In this document: positions 24,707-34,125 of the stretch, piece by piece
Numbering within the stretch: position 1 is the first letter of the stretch
Layout: the number at the start of each line of letters is the position of its first letter
Notes under the pieces: generated by a model
Databases searched by the model: none
The model's input: the letters and a program-made list of their open reading frames with translations, nothing else
Told to the model about the DNA's origin: nothing
Program-made: the position numbers and the translations under genes
DNA from: an uncultured Eubacterium sp.
GTDB lineage: Bacteria > Bacillota > Clostridia > Lachnospirales > Lachnospiraceae
DNA length: 37,698 bases
Direction: 5' to 3'
Assembly: GCA_934322085.1 (NCBI GenBank)
Contig: CAKRGF010000025.1
Location: 1 to 37,698, forward strand

Positions 24707-27700
24707 ATGAGCGAACAACGAGATAAAAATTTATGGATTTTTAATGCCGGAAATAGTTTTGCCGGCAATCCAAAATGGATGTTTGAATATATCATAAGAC
24801 ACCATAAAGAAATCAAACCGGTCTGGATGTGCTACAATGCAGACACGATGAACTACGTACAAAAACTTGGTTACGAGGCAGAACTTTACCGCTCTTCCAA
24901 AGGAAAAAGTGTTATGGCAAAAGCCGGTGTCTATGTCGTTGAAATGTGTAAAGAAGTATTCCAGCCGGAACTGACTGGCATTACCGTTTTGAATCTGTGG
25001 CACGGCGTTGGCTGCAAGAGTATCGAAAGAAAGGTAACCGACGGATTTCTTCAAGAGCGAATTGCGAAAAAATACATTCAAAATAATGACATTCTCCGCA
25101 ACAACCAGCTCTTTTTGGTTACTTCAGAAATTATGGAAAAACATTTCAAAGAGCAGTGCGGCATTGATGATGATAAAGTAATCCGTGCCGGCTATCCACG
25201 CTGTGTTGTGAACGATAACATTCAAAGTTACGACCATGATATTCGCAAAAAGAAAGGGCTGCCTGCCGATACCAAGCTGGCAATTTACTGCCCGACTTAC
25301 CGCGACAATAATGGCGCTAATTTTATGAAGTCCGCTCTTCCAGATATGAAACGTCTGGCAGAAGTCCTTCACGAAAACAACATTCTTTTGATATTAAAAA
25401 TGCATCCTTTAGTGGAAAAAGACACCCAATATCTCGCAATGAAAGAAGTATATCGTGAACATCCGAATTTTTATTTTTGGGAAAATGAAGATGATGTGTA
25501 CGAAATTTTTTCCGATATTGATATTGCCATTATTGACTACTCCTCCATTTTCTATGATTTATTAGCGCGTGGAGTAAAAACTTTTATCCGGTATTTTTAT
25601 GATATTGATAATAAAGAAAATTTCCGCGACTTCGTTTTCGATGTGCGCGAAATGACTTGCGGAACCGAAGCTTCTAATTTTGATGAATTACTTGCTGCAC
25701 TTGCTTCCTGCAAAGAGACAGAGAAAAAAGAGGTCGACCGCATTAACCAGTTGTTCTGGTCTTATTCGGATGAAAATGACTGCGAGCGGATTATCGACAC
25801 CGCACTTTCTTTCACCCCAGAAAAACGAGAATTTCCGAAACTTTACAGTTTCGATATTTTTGATACTCTATTTTCGCGCCAGTGCTGCCATCCTTCCAGC
25901 GTTTTCGACAATGTCCGCAAAAAACTGGAGCAGTCTGACTACGGCTATGACAGTTATTTTATCCGTAAATTTTCGCAGATTCGCCGTTGGTGCGAATCCA
26001 ATGTGCGCGAGTTTTATAAAAAGTCGGTATTAATCCGAAACGACGACCATTTAGAAATTCAGTTGTCAGAAATTTATGACCACATGGCAGCACTGTTTCC
26101 GCTCACCGATGAGCAGAAACAGCAGTTAATCACATGGGAGTGCGAGGAAGAAATCCGCTCCGTCATTCCTTTGACTGACCACATTGATATGCTCAAATCT
26201 TACCTTGCTGAGGGAAATGATGTCGTATTAATCAGTGATATGTATCTGCCGAAAGAAACAATTCAGAAAATGTTAGCAAAAGCGGACCCGCTTCTTGCCA
26301 CACTTCCGCTGTTTTTATCAAGTGATATCGGCTATCAGAAAACGACAAGAAAATTGTTTTTGGAAGTATATAATTCTCTCGACTACCATTATTCGGAATG
26401 GATTCACATTGGCGATAACAAATTTGCCGATGACACCCAGCCATCCCGTCTTGGCATTCACACACAGCCGGTATCGATTCCGGAACTTGACGGCTACGAA
26501 AAACAGATGGCTGCCTATATTGAAGAATACGGTGTGCACAGCGTCGTAAAATTGTTCCGCAATTTCCGTCTGGAGGAGCACACGGACAAAGAGAATTTTG
26601 CCTACAAATATGCCAGCCTTTATTTCGTTCCTTATGTCCACTGGGCAGTACACGATGCCTTAAAACGAGGTTACAAAACCCTTTACTTTATTTCCCGTGA
26701 TGGCTATTACTTGAAACTTATGGCTGATGCCGTAATTGAGAGTAAGGGACTTCCGCTGCGCACAAAATATATTTACGGTTCACGAAAAGCATGGCGTGTG
26801 CCATCGTTTATTGACAAAGTCGATGAGGAATTTTTTGAAATTTACGGGAACTTCAGTGGTGTCCGCAATTTTAACAAATTGCTTTCCGCCCTTTTGATTA
26901 ATGAAGAAACATTTGATAAGTTCTTCCCAGAGCTTAAGTTTTTAAAAACAACGAAACGTTATTCAGACCAGTTAATTTCTGATGTCAGTCAGAAATTGAA
27001 ACGTTCCGATGCCTACAAAGAACATTTGCTTGCCGTTGCCAAAAAGCAGCGTGTCATCGTTTCCGACTATCTCCGTCAGGAAATTGACTTCAATGAGCCA
27101 TTTGCCTTTGTTGAATATTGGGGCCGTGGCTATACACAGGACTGCCTGACAAGATTGTTAGCCGATGCCGCCGGTCACGAGGTGGATGACCCGATGTATT
27201 ATGTACGAAGCATTTACCCGACCATCGGCAAATCCATTCGCTACAACTACACTTGCAACACACATTCCGTTGTTTTTGCAGAATCCATTTTTGCAAATCT
27301 TCCGTATCGTACCATCGAAACTTACGAAGAAAAAAATGGACGCATTGAACCAGTATTTAATTCCTGTGAAAATGACGAAGAAATGAATCAGGCATTAGAA
27401 ACTTATCTGGTTCGCTTCGCAAAGGATTTCTGTGCACTCAACTTAGAGGATGAATTTACAACCGGCCATTACCTGTATGACTTTGGCATGGCAAACTTCA
27501 AGCAGACAACCGACGATCCGATTCTGCTGAATGTCTTTGGAAGCCTCAAGGATGCCGTGGCACTTGGCGAGCGTGCTGAGGAGTACGCCCCACCGGTAAC
27601 CTTCCGTACAATTGTTGACTGGATGCACGGAAAGTCATACCATACAAAATCGTTTGAAATGTCGATGAAAAAATCGAAATTTATTTATCGATGGATTTAT

Positions 27701-27760
27701 AAGAGTTACTGTTATTACTGTGATAATATCAGGGGGAAAATATTTAAGAAGAAATATTAA
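24707..27760 (+). CDS. CDP-glycerol glycerophosphotransferase fused to a HAD-like (COG5610-type) module
   Basis: A 1017-aa two-part protein. Residues 1-370 are a Glyphos_transf domain: TVLNLWHGVGCKSIERKV, YCPTYRDNNGANF, LILKMHPLVEK and the donor motif IAIIDYSSIFYDLLARGVKT. From about 390 comes a HAD-type domain: motif I in FDIFDTLFSR, motif II VLISDMYLP and motif IV HIGDNKFADD. A further region (about 610-1017) follows, beginning YFISRDGYYLKLMADAV, as in COG5610-type proteins of surface-glycan loci whose function is unclear. The fusion suggests that a phosphatase or phosphotransfer step is coupled to polymer assembly (inference). It ends 10 bp before a strong bidirectional terminator. Confidence 0.85.
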   Translation: MSEQRDKNLWIFNAGNSFAGNPKWMFEYIIRHHKEIKPVWMCYNADTMNYVQKLGYEAELYRSSKGKSVMAKAGVYVVEMCKEVFQPELTGITVLNLWHGVGCKSIERKVTDGFLQERIAKKYIQNNDILRNNQLFLVTSEIMEKHFKEQCGIDDDKVIRAGYPRCVVNDNIQSYDHDIRKKKGLPADTKLAIYCPTYRDNNGANFMKSALPDMKRLAEVLHENNILLILKMHPLVEKDTQYLAMKEVYREHPNFYFWENEDDVYEIFSDIDIAIIDYSSIFYDLLARGVKTFIRYFYDIDNKENFRDFVFDVREMTCGTEASNFDELLAALASCKETEKKEVDRINQLFWSYSDENDCERIIDTALSFTPEKREFPKLYSFDIFDTLFSRQCCHPSSVFDNVRKKLEQSDYGYDSYFIRKFSQIRRWCESNVREFYKKSVLIRNDDHLEIQLSEIYDHMAALFPLTDEQKQQLITWECEEEIRSVIPLTDHIDMLKSYLAEGNDVVLISDMYLPKETIQKMLAKADPLLATLPLFLSSDIGYQKTTRKLFLEVYNSLDYHYSEWIHIGDNKFADDTQPSRLGIHTQPVSIPELDGYEKQMAAYIEEYGVHSVVKLFRNFRLEEHTDKENFAYKYASLYFVPYVHWAVHDALKRGYKTLYFISRDGYYLKLMADAVIESKGLPLRTKYIYGSRKAWRVPSFIDKVDEEFFEIYGNFSGVRNFNKLLSALLINEETFDKFFPELKFLKTTKRYSDQLISDVSQKLKRSDAYKEHLLAVAKKQRVIVSDYLRQEIDFNEPFAFVEYWGRGYTQDCLTRLLADAAGHEVDDPMYYVRSIYPTIGKSIRYNYTCNTHSVVFAESIFANLPYRTIETYEEKNGRIEPVFNSCENDEEMNQALETYLVRFAKDFCALNLEDEFTTGHYLYDFGMANFKQTTDDPILLNVFGSLKDAVALGERAEEYAPPVTFRTIVDWMHGKSYHTKSFEMSMKKSKFIYRWIYKSYCYYCDNIRGKIFKKKY

Positions 27761-27770
27761 AACAGTTTAC

Positions 27771-27816
27771 GAAAAAAGAAAGTTTGTGCACTCAAATGCA
27801 CAAACTTGCTTTTTTC
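27771..27816. terminator. Bidirectional terminator between converging operons
   Basis: AAGTTTGTGCA, loop CTCAAA, then TGCACAAACTT, flanked by GAAAAAAG on the left and CTTTTTTC on the right. It serves the plus-strand glycerophosphotransferase operon and the minus-strand polysaccharide/radical SAM operon. Confidence 0.92.
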
Positions 27817-27845
27817 GACTTTTTTTGCAATTTAAAGACTTAACT

Positions 27846-28598
27846 TTATGGCTGATATTCTTCTAAAATATCCAATATCCTTTTACTATGAATATTTCCA
27901 TTTAAAATACTTCCATCCGGCGAAAAGCTAATTGCCCTTATATCATATGGGTCTTCATCATAGGGCGAAGAATACGAAAGTTCCTCATCAAAATATTCCC
28001 CAAGATATTTTAACGCATTTCCACTCGGGAAAATGACATTTCCTGCTCCAATGGGAATTTTTAAATCCTCAAATTCTTTTAATACTTCTTTTGTCCTGAG
28101 ATTATACGGATTGTCATCTTCTTTGCTAACAAGCCATGCAGGACCTAACTCAATATGCATCTTTGAATTTGAAACACACTTAGCAAAATACTTTACTGGG
28201 TCAATGGGTATTGTTTCCTGATGAAAAGCATCAACTGATAAAAGCAGGCTCTCAACACCACTTTCTTCAAGACTCTTAACAACTTCTTTTATCCGCTCTT
28301 TCTTGCTTGAAAAATAACCATTTGTGATTAATTCCCTTTTTTTAATTCCCATCTCCGTTGCCATTTTATGAATCGCACAGACAACTTCCGGATAAATAAG
28401 TGGTTCTCCACCAAATGTCATCAAAGATTCAATTTTATATTGTCCACATATTTCACGAATTGATTTTACGGCAAGTGCTGTGTCTATATGCCCTCTGCAA
28501 TTTGTATGTTCCCCTTCTGAACAATGTTTACATTTTCCGGTGCATGCCATTGTTACAACAAATTCAATTCGATTTAAATTTTTTACATATTCATTCAT
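27846..28598 (-). CDS. Radical SAM protein of unknown function
   Basis: A 250-aa single-domain radical SAM enzyme. The cluster motif is Cys19-x3-Cys23-x2-Cys26 (MACTGKCKHCSEG), the SAM-binding GGEP motif is in LMTFGGEPLIYPEVV, and ITNGYFSSK follows. The end reads ISFSPDGSILNGNIHSKRIL, recalling the region before a SPASM domain, but the C-terminal cysteines of SPASM are missing. It lies 48 bp after the galactofuranosyltransferase gene as the possible last gene of that operon. Its ribosome site is weak (GGGGG about 12 nt away) and its codons look more AT-rich than its neighbours', which may mean it was acquired separately. No precursor peptide is visible nearby. Substrate unknown. Confidence 0.85.
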   Translation of the reverse strand: MNEYVKNLNRIEFVVTMACTGKCKHCSEGEHTNCRGHIDTALAVKSIREICGQYKIESLMTFGGEPLIYPEVVCAIHKMATEMGIKKRELITNGYFSSKKERIKEVVKSLEESGVESLLLSVDAFHQETIPIDPVKYFAKCVSNSKMHIELGPAWLVSKEDDNPYNLRTKEVLKEFEDLKIPIGAGNVIFPSGNALKYLGEYFDEELSYSSPYDEDPYDIRAISFSPDGSILNGNIHSKRILDILEEYQP

Positions 28599-28646
28599 AA
28601 CGAAACTACATCCCCCTTTTTTATAATTTATAAATCTCCCCCGCCA

Positions 28647-30401
28647 TCAATACCTTTTCCAAAAATCATACGAAATCAATTCACCGCTGTTTTCCTGAAA
28701 GTCTTTCACAGTTTTTTTATACTTGCCTGCAAGCAGCCAGCCCATTTTAAAACATCTGCCAATGGTTGCAAAGAAATCTTTTGCTTTTCGTTCGACATAA
28801 AATCCGCGGCTTGTATCCGGGTCGTATAAAAGAGCCGTTTTTCTGCGATACAAAGTATCCGGATGCACGCCCATAGGAAGCACTGCCGTCTCTTTTTTCG
28901 CCGGAAGGAGCCATCCGTTCACAGACAGCAAATGTTTCTTTGCAAAACCACCGTCCTCATATAAATGCAAAGGCTGCGGCTTTGTCTTTTCCACATCAAC
29001 GCCAAATTTGCGTAAATCATCGGAAACATCCTGCATGGCATAACCCATTTTCATGATTTCCGGATGAAGTTTTGTCGGGTCTAATTCCTTCAAAAATTCC
29101 GTTCCCTTACAGAAATCTTCGACGCCCTTCATCGTCAATTCCTGATCTTTCACGCGAAGATGAAGCATTTGTCCAATAAGATGTCTCGCAACACGTTTTA
29201 TCATGTGCAGACGAGAATACTCCGGATGATGGATGGCACAGGCAATCAATGTGTTTCTCATATCGTAATATTCCATGGAAGATGCCTTTCTATTATCAAA
29301 CGCATCATGCCACACACCAATGCCGTTCAGTGTCATAATATTTCCATCGAAGCGCAGACCATATTCGATATCGTCGCCATGAATAAAAATTGGAAGTGGA
29401 AAGCCACGAAATTGTGCTGCTAACGGCACACAGCAGTACCACCAGCCATTATATTCCATCGGAAGATTTTCCTCGTTTTGAAGAACATACGAGGCTTTTC
29501 GTAAATCATAGCCACGCTTAGTAAAACCAATGCGTCCGCCCTGCCAGAGTTCGCCATTCGCATGCTGAATGTAAGGGATATCAAGGCGCAAAAGCCCCCC
29601 GCCAAGCATAGCCCCTTTCCGCTCCTCTTTTAAGAAACTAAGAAGTGTATAAGTTCTGAAAAGTGACTCCGGTTCCAGTACAATATCATCATCCATCAAA
29701 AGAATATGTGTGAGACCATACTTTTTCTGGGCTTCGTATGCCTCTTTCATGCAGCGGCCAAAACCACCGGAGCCACCGGTGTTTCGATTTGGCATCACAA
29801 AAATCCTATCGTTTGACAACTCTTCATAAGGAAGCGTCTGTCCATTATCCGACACATACACATAAATATTCTGATAAAGCGGTGAATCCGGATTTTCCAT
29901 CGTTTCACGCTTCAAAGTTTCCAGCGTTTTCTTCACAAATTCTTCACGCCGGAATGTACAGATTCCAACTGCTATCTTCACCGGTAAAACGGGTTCATGA
30001 ACTGTCTCAAAACTTCCGCCAAAAATCACGGTATCAGACTCTGCCTTTATCACTGCATAAACAATTCCTTTTACATCGTGCAGGGAAAAACGAAGCACAA
30101 CCTCATCGGCACCGCCCTCTTCATGTTTTGTGCTGGCAAAACTGTGAGCCGCCGGATCTGCTCCATCTTCTACTTTAGCATCCCACAAAGTAATCTCACA
30201 ATTTCCGTGACAGCGCAGACGGAAACAAACCTGCTCCACCGTCGTATACATTTTCCATTTATAAGCCGAAAAACTATTAAAATAAGTAAACAAATCCGCT
30301 TCATTTCCAGCCGGTATCTTACCGTCTGTTGTGCCATGGAAATAAAGCTCCGGCTCATTGCAAATATTCTCTTTTGGAAAAACTAAATTCTGTAATATCA
30401 T
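28647..30401 (-). CDS. GlfT2-like galactofuranosyltransferase (GT2)
   Basis: A 584-aa glycosyltransferase with the layout of mycobacterial GlfT2. An N-terminal beta-sandwich (about 1-140) is followed by a GT-A domain opening KIAVGICTFRREEFV. NRNTGGSGGFGRCM precedes the metal-binding MDDDI (Asp237-Asp239). GDDIEYGLRFDG and GVWHDAFDNR come next (second acid and His), and a helical C-terminal region completes it. GlfT2 proteins polymerise UDP-galactofuranose. The homology suggests this operon makes a galactofuranose-containing glycan, though no glf (UDP-galactopyranose mutase) is in view. It starts 9 bp after the ABC ATPase gene. Confidence 0.88.
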   Translation of the reverse strand: MILQNLVFPKENICNEPELYFHGTTDGKIPAGNEADLFTYFNSFSAYKWKMYTTVEQVCFRLRCHGNCEITLWDAKVEDGADPAAHSFASTKHEEGGADEVVLRFSLHDVKGIVYAVIKAESDTVIFGGSFETVHEPVLPVKIAVGICTFRREEFVKKTLETLKRETMENPDSPLYQNIYVYVSDNGQTLPYEELSNDRIFVMPNRNTGGSGGFGRCMKEAYEAQKKYGLTHILLMDDDIVLEPESLFRTYTLLSFLKEERKGAMLGGGLLRLDIPYIQHANGELWQGGRIGFTKRGYDLRKASYVLQNEENLPMEYNGWWYCCVPLAAQFRGFPLPIFIHGDDIEYGLRFDGNIMTLNGIGVWHDAFDNRKASSMEYYDMRNTLIACAIHHPEYSRLHMIKRVARHLIGQMLHLRVKDQELTMKGVEDFCKGTEFLKELDPTKLHPEIMKMGYAMQDVSDDLRKFGVDVEKTKPQPLHLYEDGGFAKKHLLSVNGWLLPAKKETAVLPMGVHPDTLYRRKTALLYDPDTSRGFYVERKAKDFFATIGRCFKMGWLLAGKYKKTVKDFQENSGELISYDFWKRY

Positions 30402-30410
30402 TTTTATCCT

Positions 30411-31151
30411 CTATTTCTTCTGGGTTGCCATATAGGCATCGCACACTTCATTTACTTCGCCAATCTGCATAATCTGTCCCTTATTAATCCACACCGCATG
30501 GTCGCAGAGTTTACGCACCTGGTCAATCGAATGAGATACAAACAAAAGCGTTGTTCCGCCGCCCATCATTTCATCCATTCTCTTCAAACATTTCTGCTGG
30601 AACGAATAGTCGCCAACCGCCAGAATCTCGTCTACAATCAAAATATCCGGACGCACAATCGTCGCAATCGAGAAACCGAGCCTTGCACGCATACCGGAGG
30701 AAAAGTTTTTCACCGGCGAATCCAAAAACTTATGAAGTTCTGAAAACTCCACAATTTCATCAAAATGCTCCTGCATATATTTCTTGGAATGTCCAAGCAC
30801 CGTACCATTCAAGAAAATATTTTCTCTTGCCGTTAGATTCATATCAAATCCGGCACCAAGCTCCAACAATGGAGAAATCGTTCCATTTACAATAATCTCT
30901 CCTTTGTACGGTTTCAAAATTCCACTGATTGCCTTCAAAAGTGTCGACTTGCCGGAACCATTGCTTCCCACAAGTGCCCACGCCTCTCCTTTACGGATTG
31001 TAAAAGAAGCATCCCGGACGGCAAGAAACTCCTGAAAGAGAAGTTCATGTTTGATTAATTTCACAAAATATTCTTTTAAATTATCGATTTTTTCCGATGC
31101 CAGATTAAACCGTATCGTCACATCTTTTACATCGATTGCAATATCATTCAT
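30411..31151 (-). CDS. Polysaccharide ABC exporter ATP-binding protein (Wzt/TagH type)
   Basis: A 246-aa ATPase that pairs with the permease encoded 13 bp upstream to export a lipid-linked glycan. Walker A is GSNGSGKST, the signature is FSSGMRARLGFS (the SSGM form typical of Wzt/TagH), Walker B is ILIVDEI and the switch His is in FVSHSIDQ. The N-terminus DVTIRFNLASEKIDNLKEYF is a gate-helix region seen in this subfamily. It lacks the C-terminal carbohydrate-binding domain of Wzt proteins that recognise a capped chain end, so export should not depend on a cap. Confidence 0.93.
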   Translation of the reverse strand: MNDIAIDVKDVTIRFNLASEKIDNLKEYFVKLIKHELLFQEFLAVRDASFTIRKGEAWALVGSNGSGKSTLLKAISGILKPYKGEIIVNGTISPLLELGAGFDMNLTARENIFLNGTVLGHSKKYMQEHFDEIVEFSELHKFLDSPVKNFSSGMRARLGFSIATIVRPDILIVDEILAVGDYSFQQKCLKRMDEMMGGGTTLLFVSHSIDQVRKLCDHAVWINKGQIMQIGEVNEVCDAYMATQKK

Positions 31152-31164
31152 GCCATTCTCCTCC

Positions 31165-31968
31165 TTAAATATACAAAATAAATTTATCCTGCGTCTTTAC
31201 AAACACCCAGAGTCCGATAATAAGCATCAGAAATGCCGACGCAATCCCCATTATAATAAGCCAGGGAATGGTAATACCCGCTGGCACAAATCCAGGGAGT
31301 GTCAGCATACGAAACTGCGAAACATAGGAGTACATCGGATTCAGATGAGATACAATGTACTGAAGATTCTGCGGCAGTGCCTCAATCGGGTAGAACATCG
31401 GCGTCAGATAAAGCCACGCCGTTGTAATCGCATTGTAAATATACTGGATATCCCGGAAAAATACATTCGTTGCTGCCAGGAAAAGTCCCAGCCCCATCGT
31501 AAATACAAAGTTCTGTGCAAGCACAAGCGGAAACAGGAAAAGCCGCCATGTAAATTCACCGCCGGTAAATAACATAACTATTAACAGTGCTCCCATTGAA
31601 AAAATACAATCGATTACACCACTAATAATCTTAGATACGGTAAATACATACTTCGGCACATACGTCTTTTTCAGGAGCGATGCACTTCCATTAATGGATT
31701 GAATCGCTGATTTCGTGGACAAATTCATAAAATTAAACATAACCTGACCACTCATCAAATATACCGGAAAGTTTGTGATATTCCCTCTGGTAAACATTTT
31801 AGAAAATACAATTGCCATAATAATCATGATAAACAATGGGTTTAATACACTCCACAAATAACCCAGCACACTGCGGCGGTATTTCAATTTCAAATCCCTG
31901 CTCACAAGCTGTCCCATTAAATCTTTGAACCGCACAAAGCCTTTCACTCTGGCAACAAATAACGACAT
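31165..31968 (-). CDS. Polysaccharide ABC exporter permease (Wzm/TagG type, ABC-2)
   Basis: A 267-aa membrane protein of the ABC-2 family with six predicted membrane segments. An amphipathic N-terminus (VKGFVRFKDLMGQLVSRDLK) and LKYRRSVLGYLWSVLNPLFI are typical of Wzm/TagG/RfbD permeases. It forms the glycan channel with the ATPase encoded downstream. It lies 16 bp after the GT2 gene in the same operon. Confidence 0.94.
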   Translation of the reverse strand: MSLFVARVKGFVRFKDLMGQLVSRDLKLKYRRSVLGYLWSVLNPLFIMIIMAIVFSKMFTRGNITNFPVYLMSGQVMFNFMNLSTKSAIQSINGSASLLKKTYVPKYVFTVSKIISGVIDCIFSMGALLIVMLFTGGEFTWRLFLFPLVLAQNFVFTMGLGLFLAATNVFFRDIQYIYNAITTAWLYLTPMFYPIEALPQNLQYIVSHLNPMYSYVSQFRMLTLPGFVPAGITIPWLIIMGIASAFLMLIIGLWVFVKTQDKFILYI

Positions 31969-31984
31969 ACACTACCTCCAATCT

Positions 31985-32983
31985 TTAGTCGCAGCCATAT
32001 GCCTTTCGACATAAATACGACGCTAAACGATACAATACATACCCACTATGCCGCAGCATTTTCACGGCACGGTTTGTCACGCTGTGATAAATATCCGGAA
32101 ATTCTTTTTTAATTCGTTTATCCCAAGCCACAATTTGATTTTTGTGGACCGCCTCTGCCGGATAACTCAAATAAATTTTATACTGGCTTGTCAATATTTT
32201 TGCTACGCCTTCCGCCACATATGCTTTTTTCTCCGGCGTCAGACGCCCAGCTTCTTCCTTATAAAATTCCAGCAAATGTGTCAGCACCATCTCATGGTGT
32301 GCGCAGTTTTTCTGCATATTTCGGATGTTCATACTCTGCGTCTCCATCCCAAGCCGGTAGCAGTACACCTGCTTTTCCAAAAACGCAATTGTTTTGACAA
32401 ACGGAATCGGATATAAATTATACTCGGCGTCCACATAAAAACAATGTTCATCCAGACGTCTTCCCATTTTTTTCAGCAATTCCGTGCGGTAAGTGGCAGC
32501 ATGCATGTTAATGTAAACTTTGCCACAGACTTCCTCAAATGCATACGTTTTCCGATACTCTTTACCCGGAAATTCATGGTGCATCTCACTCACCATTTCA
32601 CCGGAAGCATCGTTAAAACTATGGTAGTCATTCACCACCAAATCGGCCTCTGCCGTCTGAAGATATGAAAGCAGCTCTTTTAATCCTTCCGCAGACACAT
32701 AATCATCCCCGTCAACAGTTTTAAAATATTTACCCGCTGCCTCTTCAATTCCGCGGTTTACCGTCGAACCATGACCACCATTTTCTTTATCAATCAAACG
32801 GAATACATCCGGATAATTAGCCTCATATTCACGGGCAATTTCATTTACCCCTTCACCGGAACCATCATTTACAATCAGCACTTCTAACTGATCCGTTACT
32901 TCCGGAATCAAAAAACTGTCCAATGTTTCACGAAGATAATCTTCCACATGATAGGCAGCTATGGACACCGTCAAAAGTTTCAT
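31985..32983 (-). CDS. Family 2 glycosyltransferase
   Basis: A 332-aa GT-A enzyme of GT2. It starts LLTVSIAAYHVEDYLRETLD, has a nucleotide-binding VLIVNDGSGEGVNEIAREY, ENGGHGSTVNRGIEEAAGKY and the metal-binding DGDDYV. The rest is a helical, basic C-terminal region without clear membrane segments. It adds a sugar to the growing lipid-linked glycan on the cytoplasmic side; donor and acceptor cannot be read from sequence. It overlaps the upstream GT4 gene by 4 bp. Confidence 0.93.
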   Translation of the reverse strand: MKLLTVSIAAYHVEDYLRETLDSFLIPEVTDQLEVLIVNDGSGEGVNEIAREYEANYPDVFRLIDKENGGHGSTVNRGIEEAAGKYFKTVDGDDYVSAEGLKELLSYLQTAEADLVVNDYHSFNDASGEMVSEMHHEFPGKEYRKTYAFEEVCGKVYINMHAATYRTELLKKMGRRLDEHCFYVDAEYNLYPIPFVKTIAFLEKQVYCYRLGMETQSMNIRNMQKNCAHHEMVLTHLLEFYKEEAGRLTPEKKAYVAEGVAKILTSQYKIYLSYPAEAVHKNQIVAWDKRIKKEFPDIYHSVTNRAVKMLRHSGYVLYRLASYLCRKAYGCD

Positions 32984-34125
32984 TTCGATTCCCCGCTTTC
33001 TGCCTCTGCATAAATTCTCCGCATTTTTTCTTCCACCAAATCAATCGAAAAATCCTGCACTCTTTTTTTGTTCCATTCACCCATCCGTTTTGCCTCTTCC
33101 GGGTAATCTAGGAAAAAGGAAAGACCTTTTGCATAATCGGATGCATTTCCCTCTTCAAATAAAAATCCGCCTTCTCCATCGGAAATCAAATCATGGTTTC
33201 CGCGGATATCTAAGGCAAGCACCGGAAGTCCGGCACGCATAGCCTCCATCATCGCCACCGGAAGTCCTTCCCGCCTCGACGGGAAAGCAAAGCAGTCTGC
33301 CTGCAAAAGAACATCCGGAATTTTCTCACAGTAACCGGCAAATACCACCTGTTCGTCAAGATGCATCTCCCGCACCACATTTCGCAGATGTTCTTCCATC
33401 GCACCCGTACCGCAAATAAGATACGTCAGTTTTTTTCTGCGGAAACGATCCATCGCCCGCAGCATAACTTCATTATTTTTCCCTTCGGTCAGCTCGCCAA
33501 CACTCACAACTACTTTGTGGTCAACTGGGATTCCGTATGCTTTCCGCATATCAAAATCAGGGTCTTTTTCAGGTGCCGGTTTCAAACCAACTCCCTGCAC
33601 ATATTCCACATTTCCACGAATCGGGAATTTTTTTGCTCTCGCATAATCTTCCTGATTAATCACCAGCAGTTTATCCGTATATCTCGCATAATGCTTTTCT
33701 GCCACATAATATTTCCAATTGGAAAGCGGTGCGCCCTCATAAAAATGAAAGCCATGTGCGGTATAAATAACCGGAACTTTTCTTCCTGTCATTTTGTAAA
33801 CTTTCTCTGCCGCTTTGCGTGTGAGAACACCCGTCATCGGCATATGACAGTGAATCAAATCAAACTTTTCCTCAAGCATCAGTTTTTTTAATGCCAGATA
33901 GCACGTCCGCACATCCTTGGAAAATGGCGAGCGTCCAAACGGAATATGATGTCTGTGGATTCCAGTCCCCATCAGGCGGGAATTATCTTTTCCATACACA
34001 ACGACATCAAAGTTTGCCGCATAATGGATTTCATATCCCATTTCCTGTAATATTTTCACGTTATTCATTTCAAACTGTGGCACAAAGCCGCTGACTCTCG
34101 TTACCAGTAATGCTTTTTTACTCAT
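32980..34125 (-). CDS. Family 4 glycosyltransferase
   Basis: A 381-aa GT-B enzyme of the GT4 group. The N-terminal acceptor domain contains FDLIHCHMPMTGVL and YTAHGFHFYEGAPLSN. The C-terminal donor domain has VVVSVGELTEGKNNEVMLRA and the EX7E motif region CFAFPSRREGLPVAMMEAMR (two Glu for UDP-sugar binding). It resembles EpsD/CapM-type enzymes that add the second sugar in exopolysaccharide units. It overlaps both neighbours (8 bp with the gene before, 4 bp with the next), indicating translational coupling. Confidence 0.94.
   Translation of the reverse strand: MSKKALLVTRVSGFVPQFEMNNVKILQEMGYEIHYAANFDVVVYGKDNSRLMGTGIHRHHIPFGRSPFSKDVRTCYLALKKLMLEEKFDLIHCHMPMTGVLTRKAAEKVYKMTGRKVPVIYTAHGFHFYEGAPLSNWKYYVAEKHYARYTDKLLVINQEDYARAKKFPIRGNVEYVQGVGLKPAPEKDPDFDMRKAYGIPVDHKVVVSVGELTEGKNNEVMLRAMDRFRRKKLTYLICGTGAMEEHLRNVVREMHLDEQVVFAGYCEKIPDVLLQADCFAFPSRREGLPVAMMEAMRAGLPVLALDIRGNHDLISDGEGGFLFEEGNASDYAKGLSFFLDYPEEAKRMGEWNKKRVQDFSIDLVEEKMRRIYAEAESGESK

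Noticed and set aside
23560..27760. Long minus-strand reading frames opposite the glycerophosphotransferase genes
   Set aside because: They are shadows of real plus-strand genes, which have clear domains and ribosome sites.
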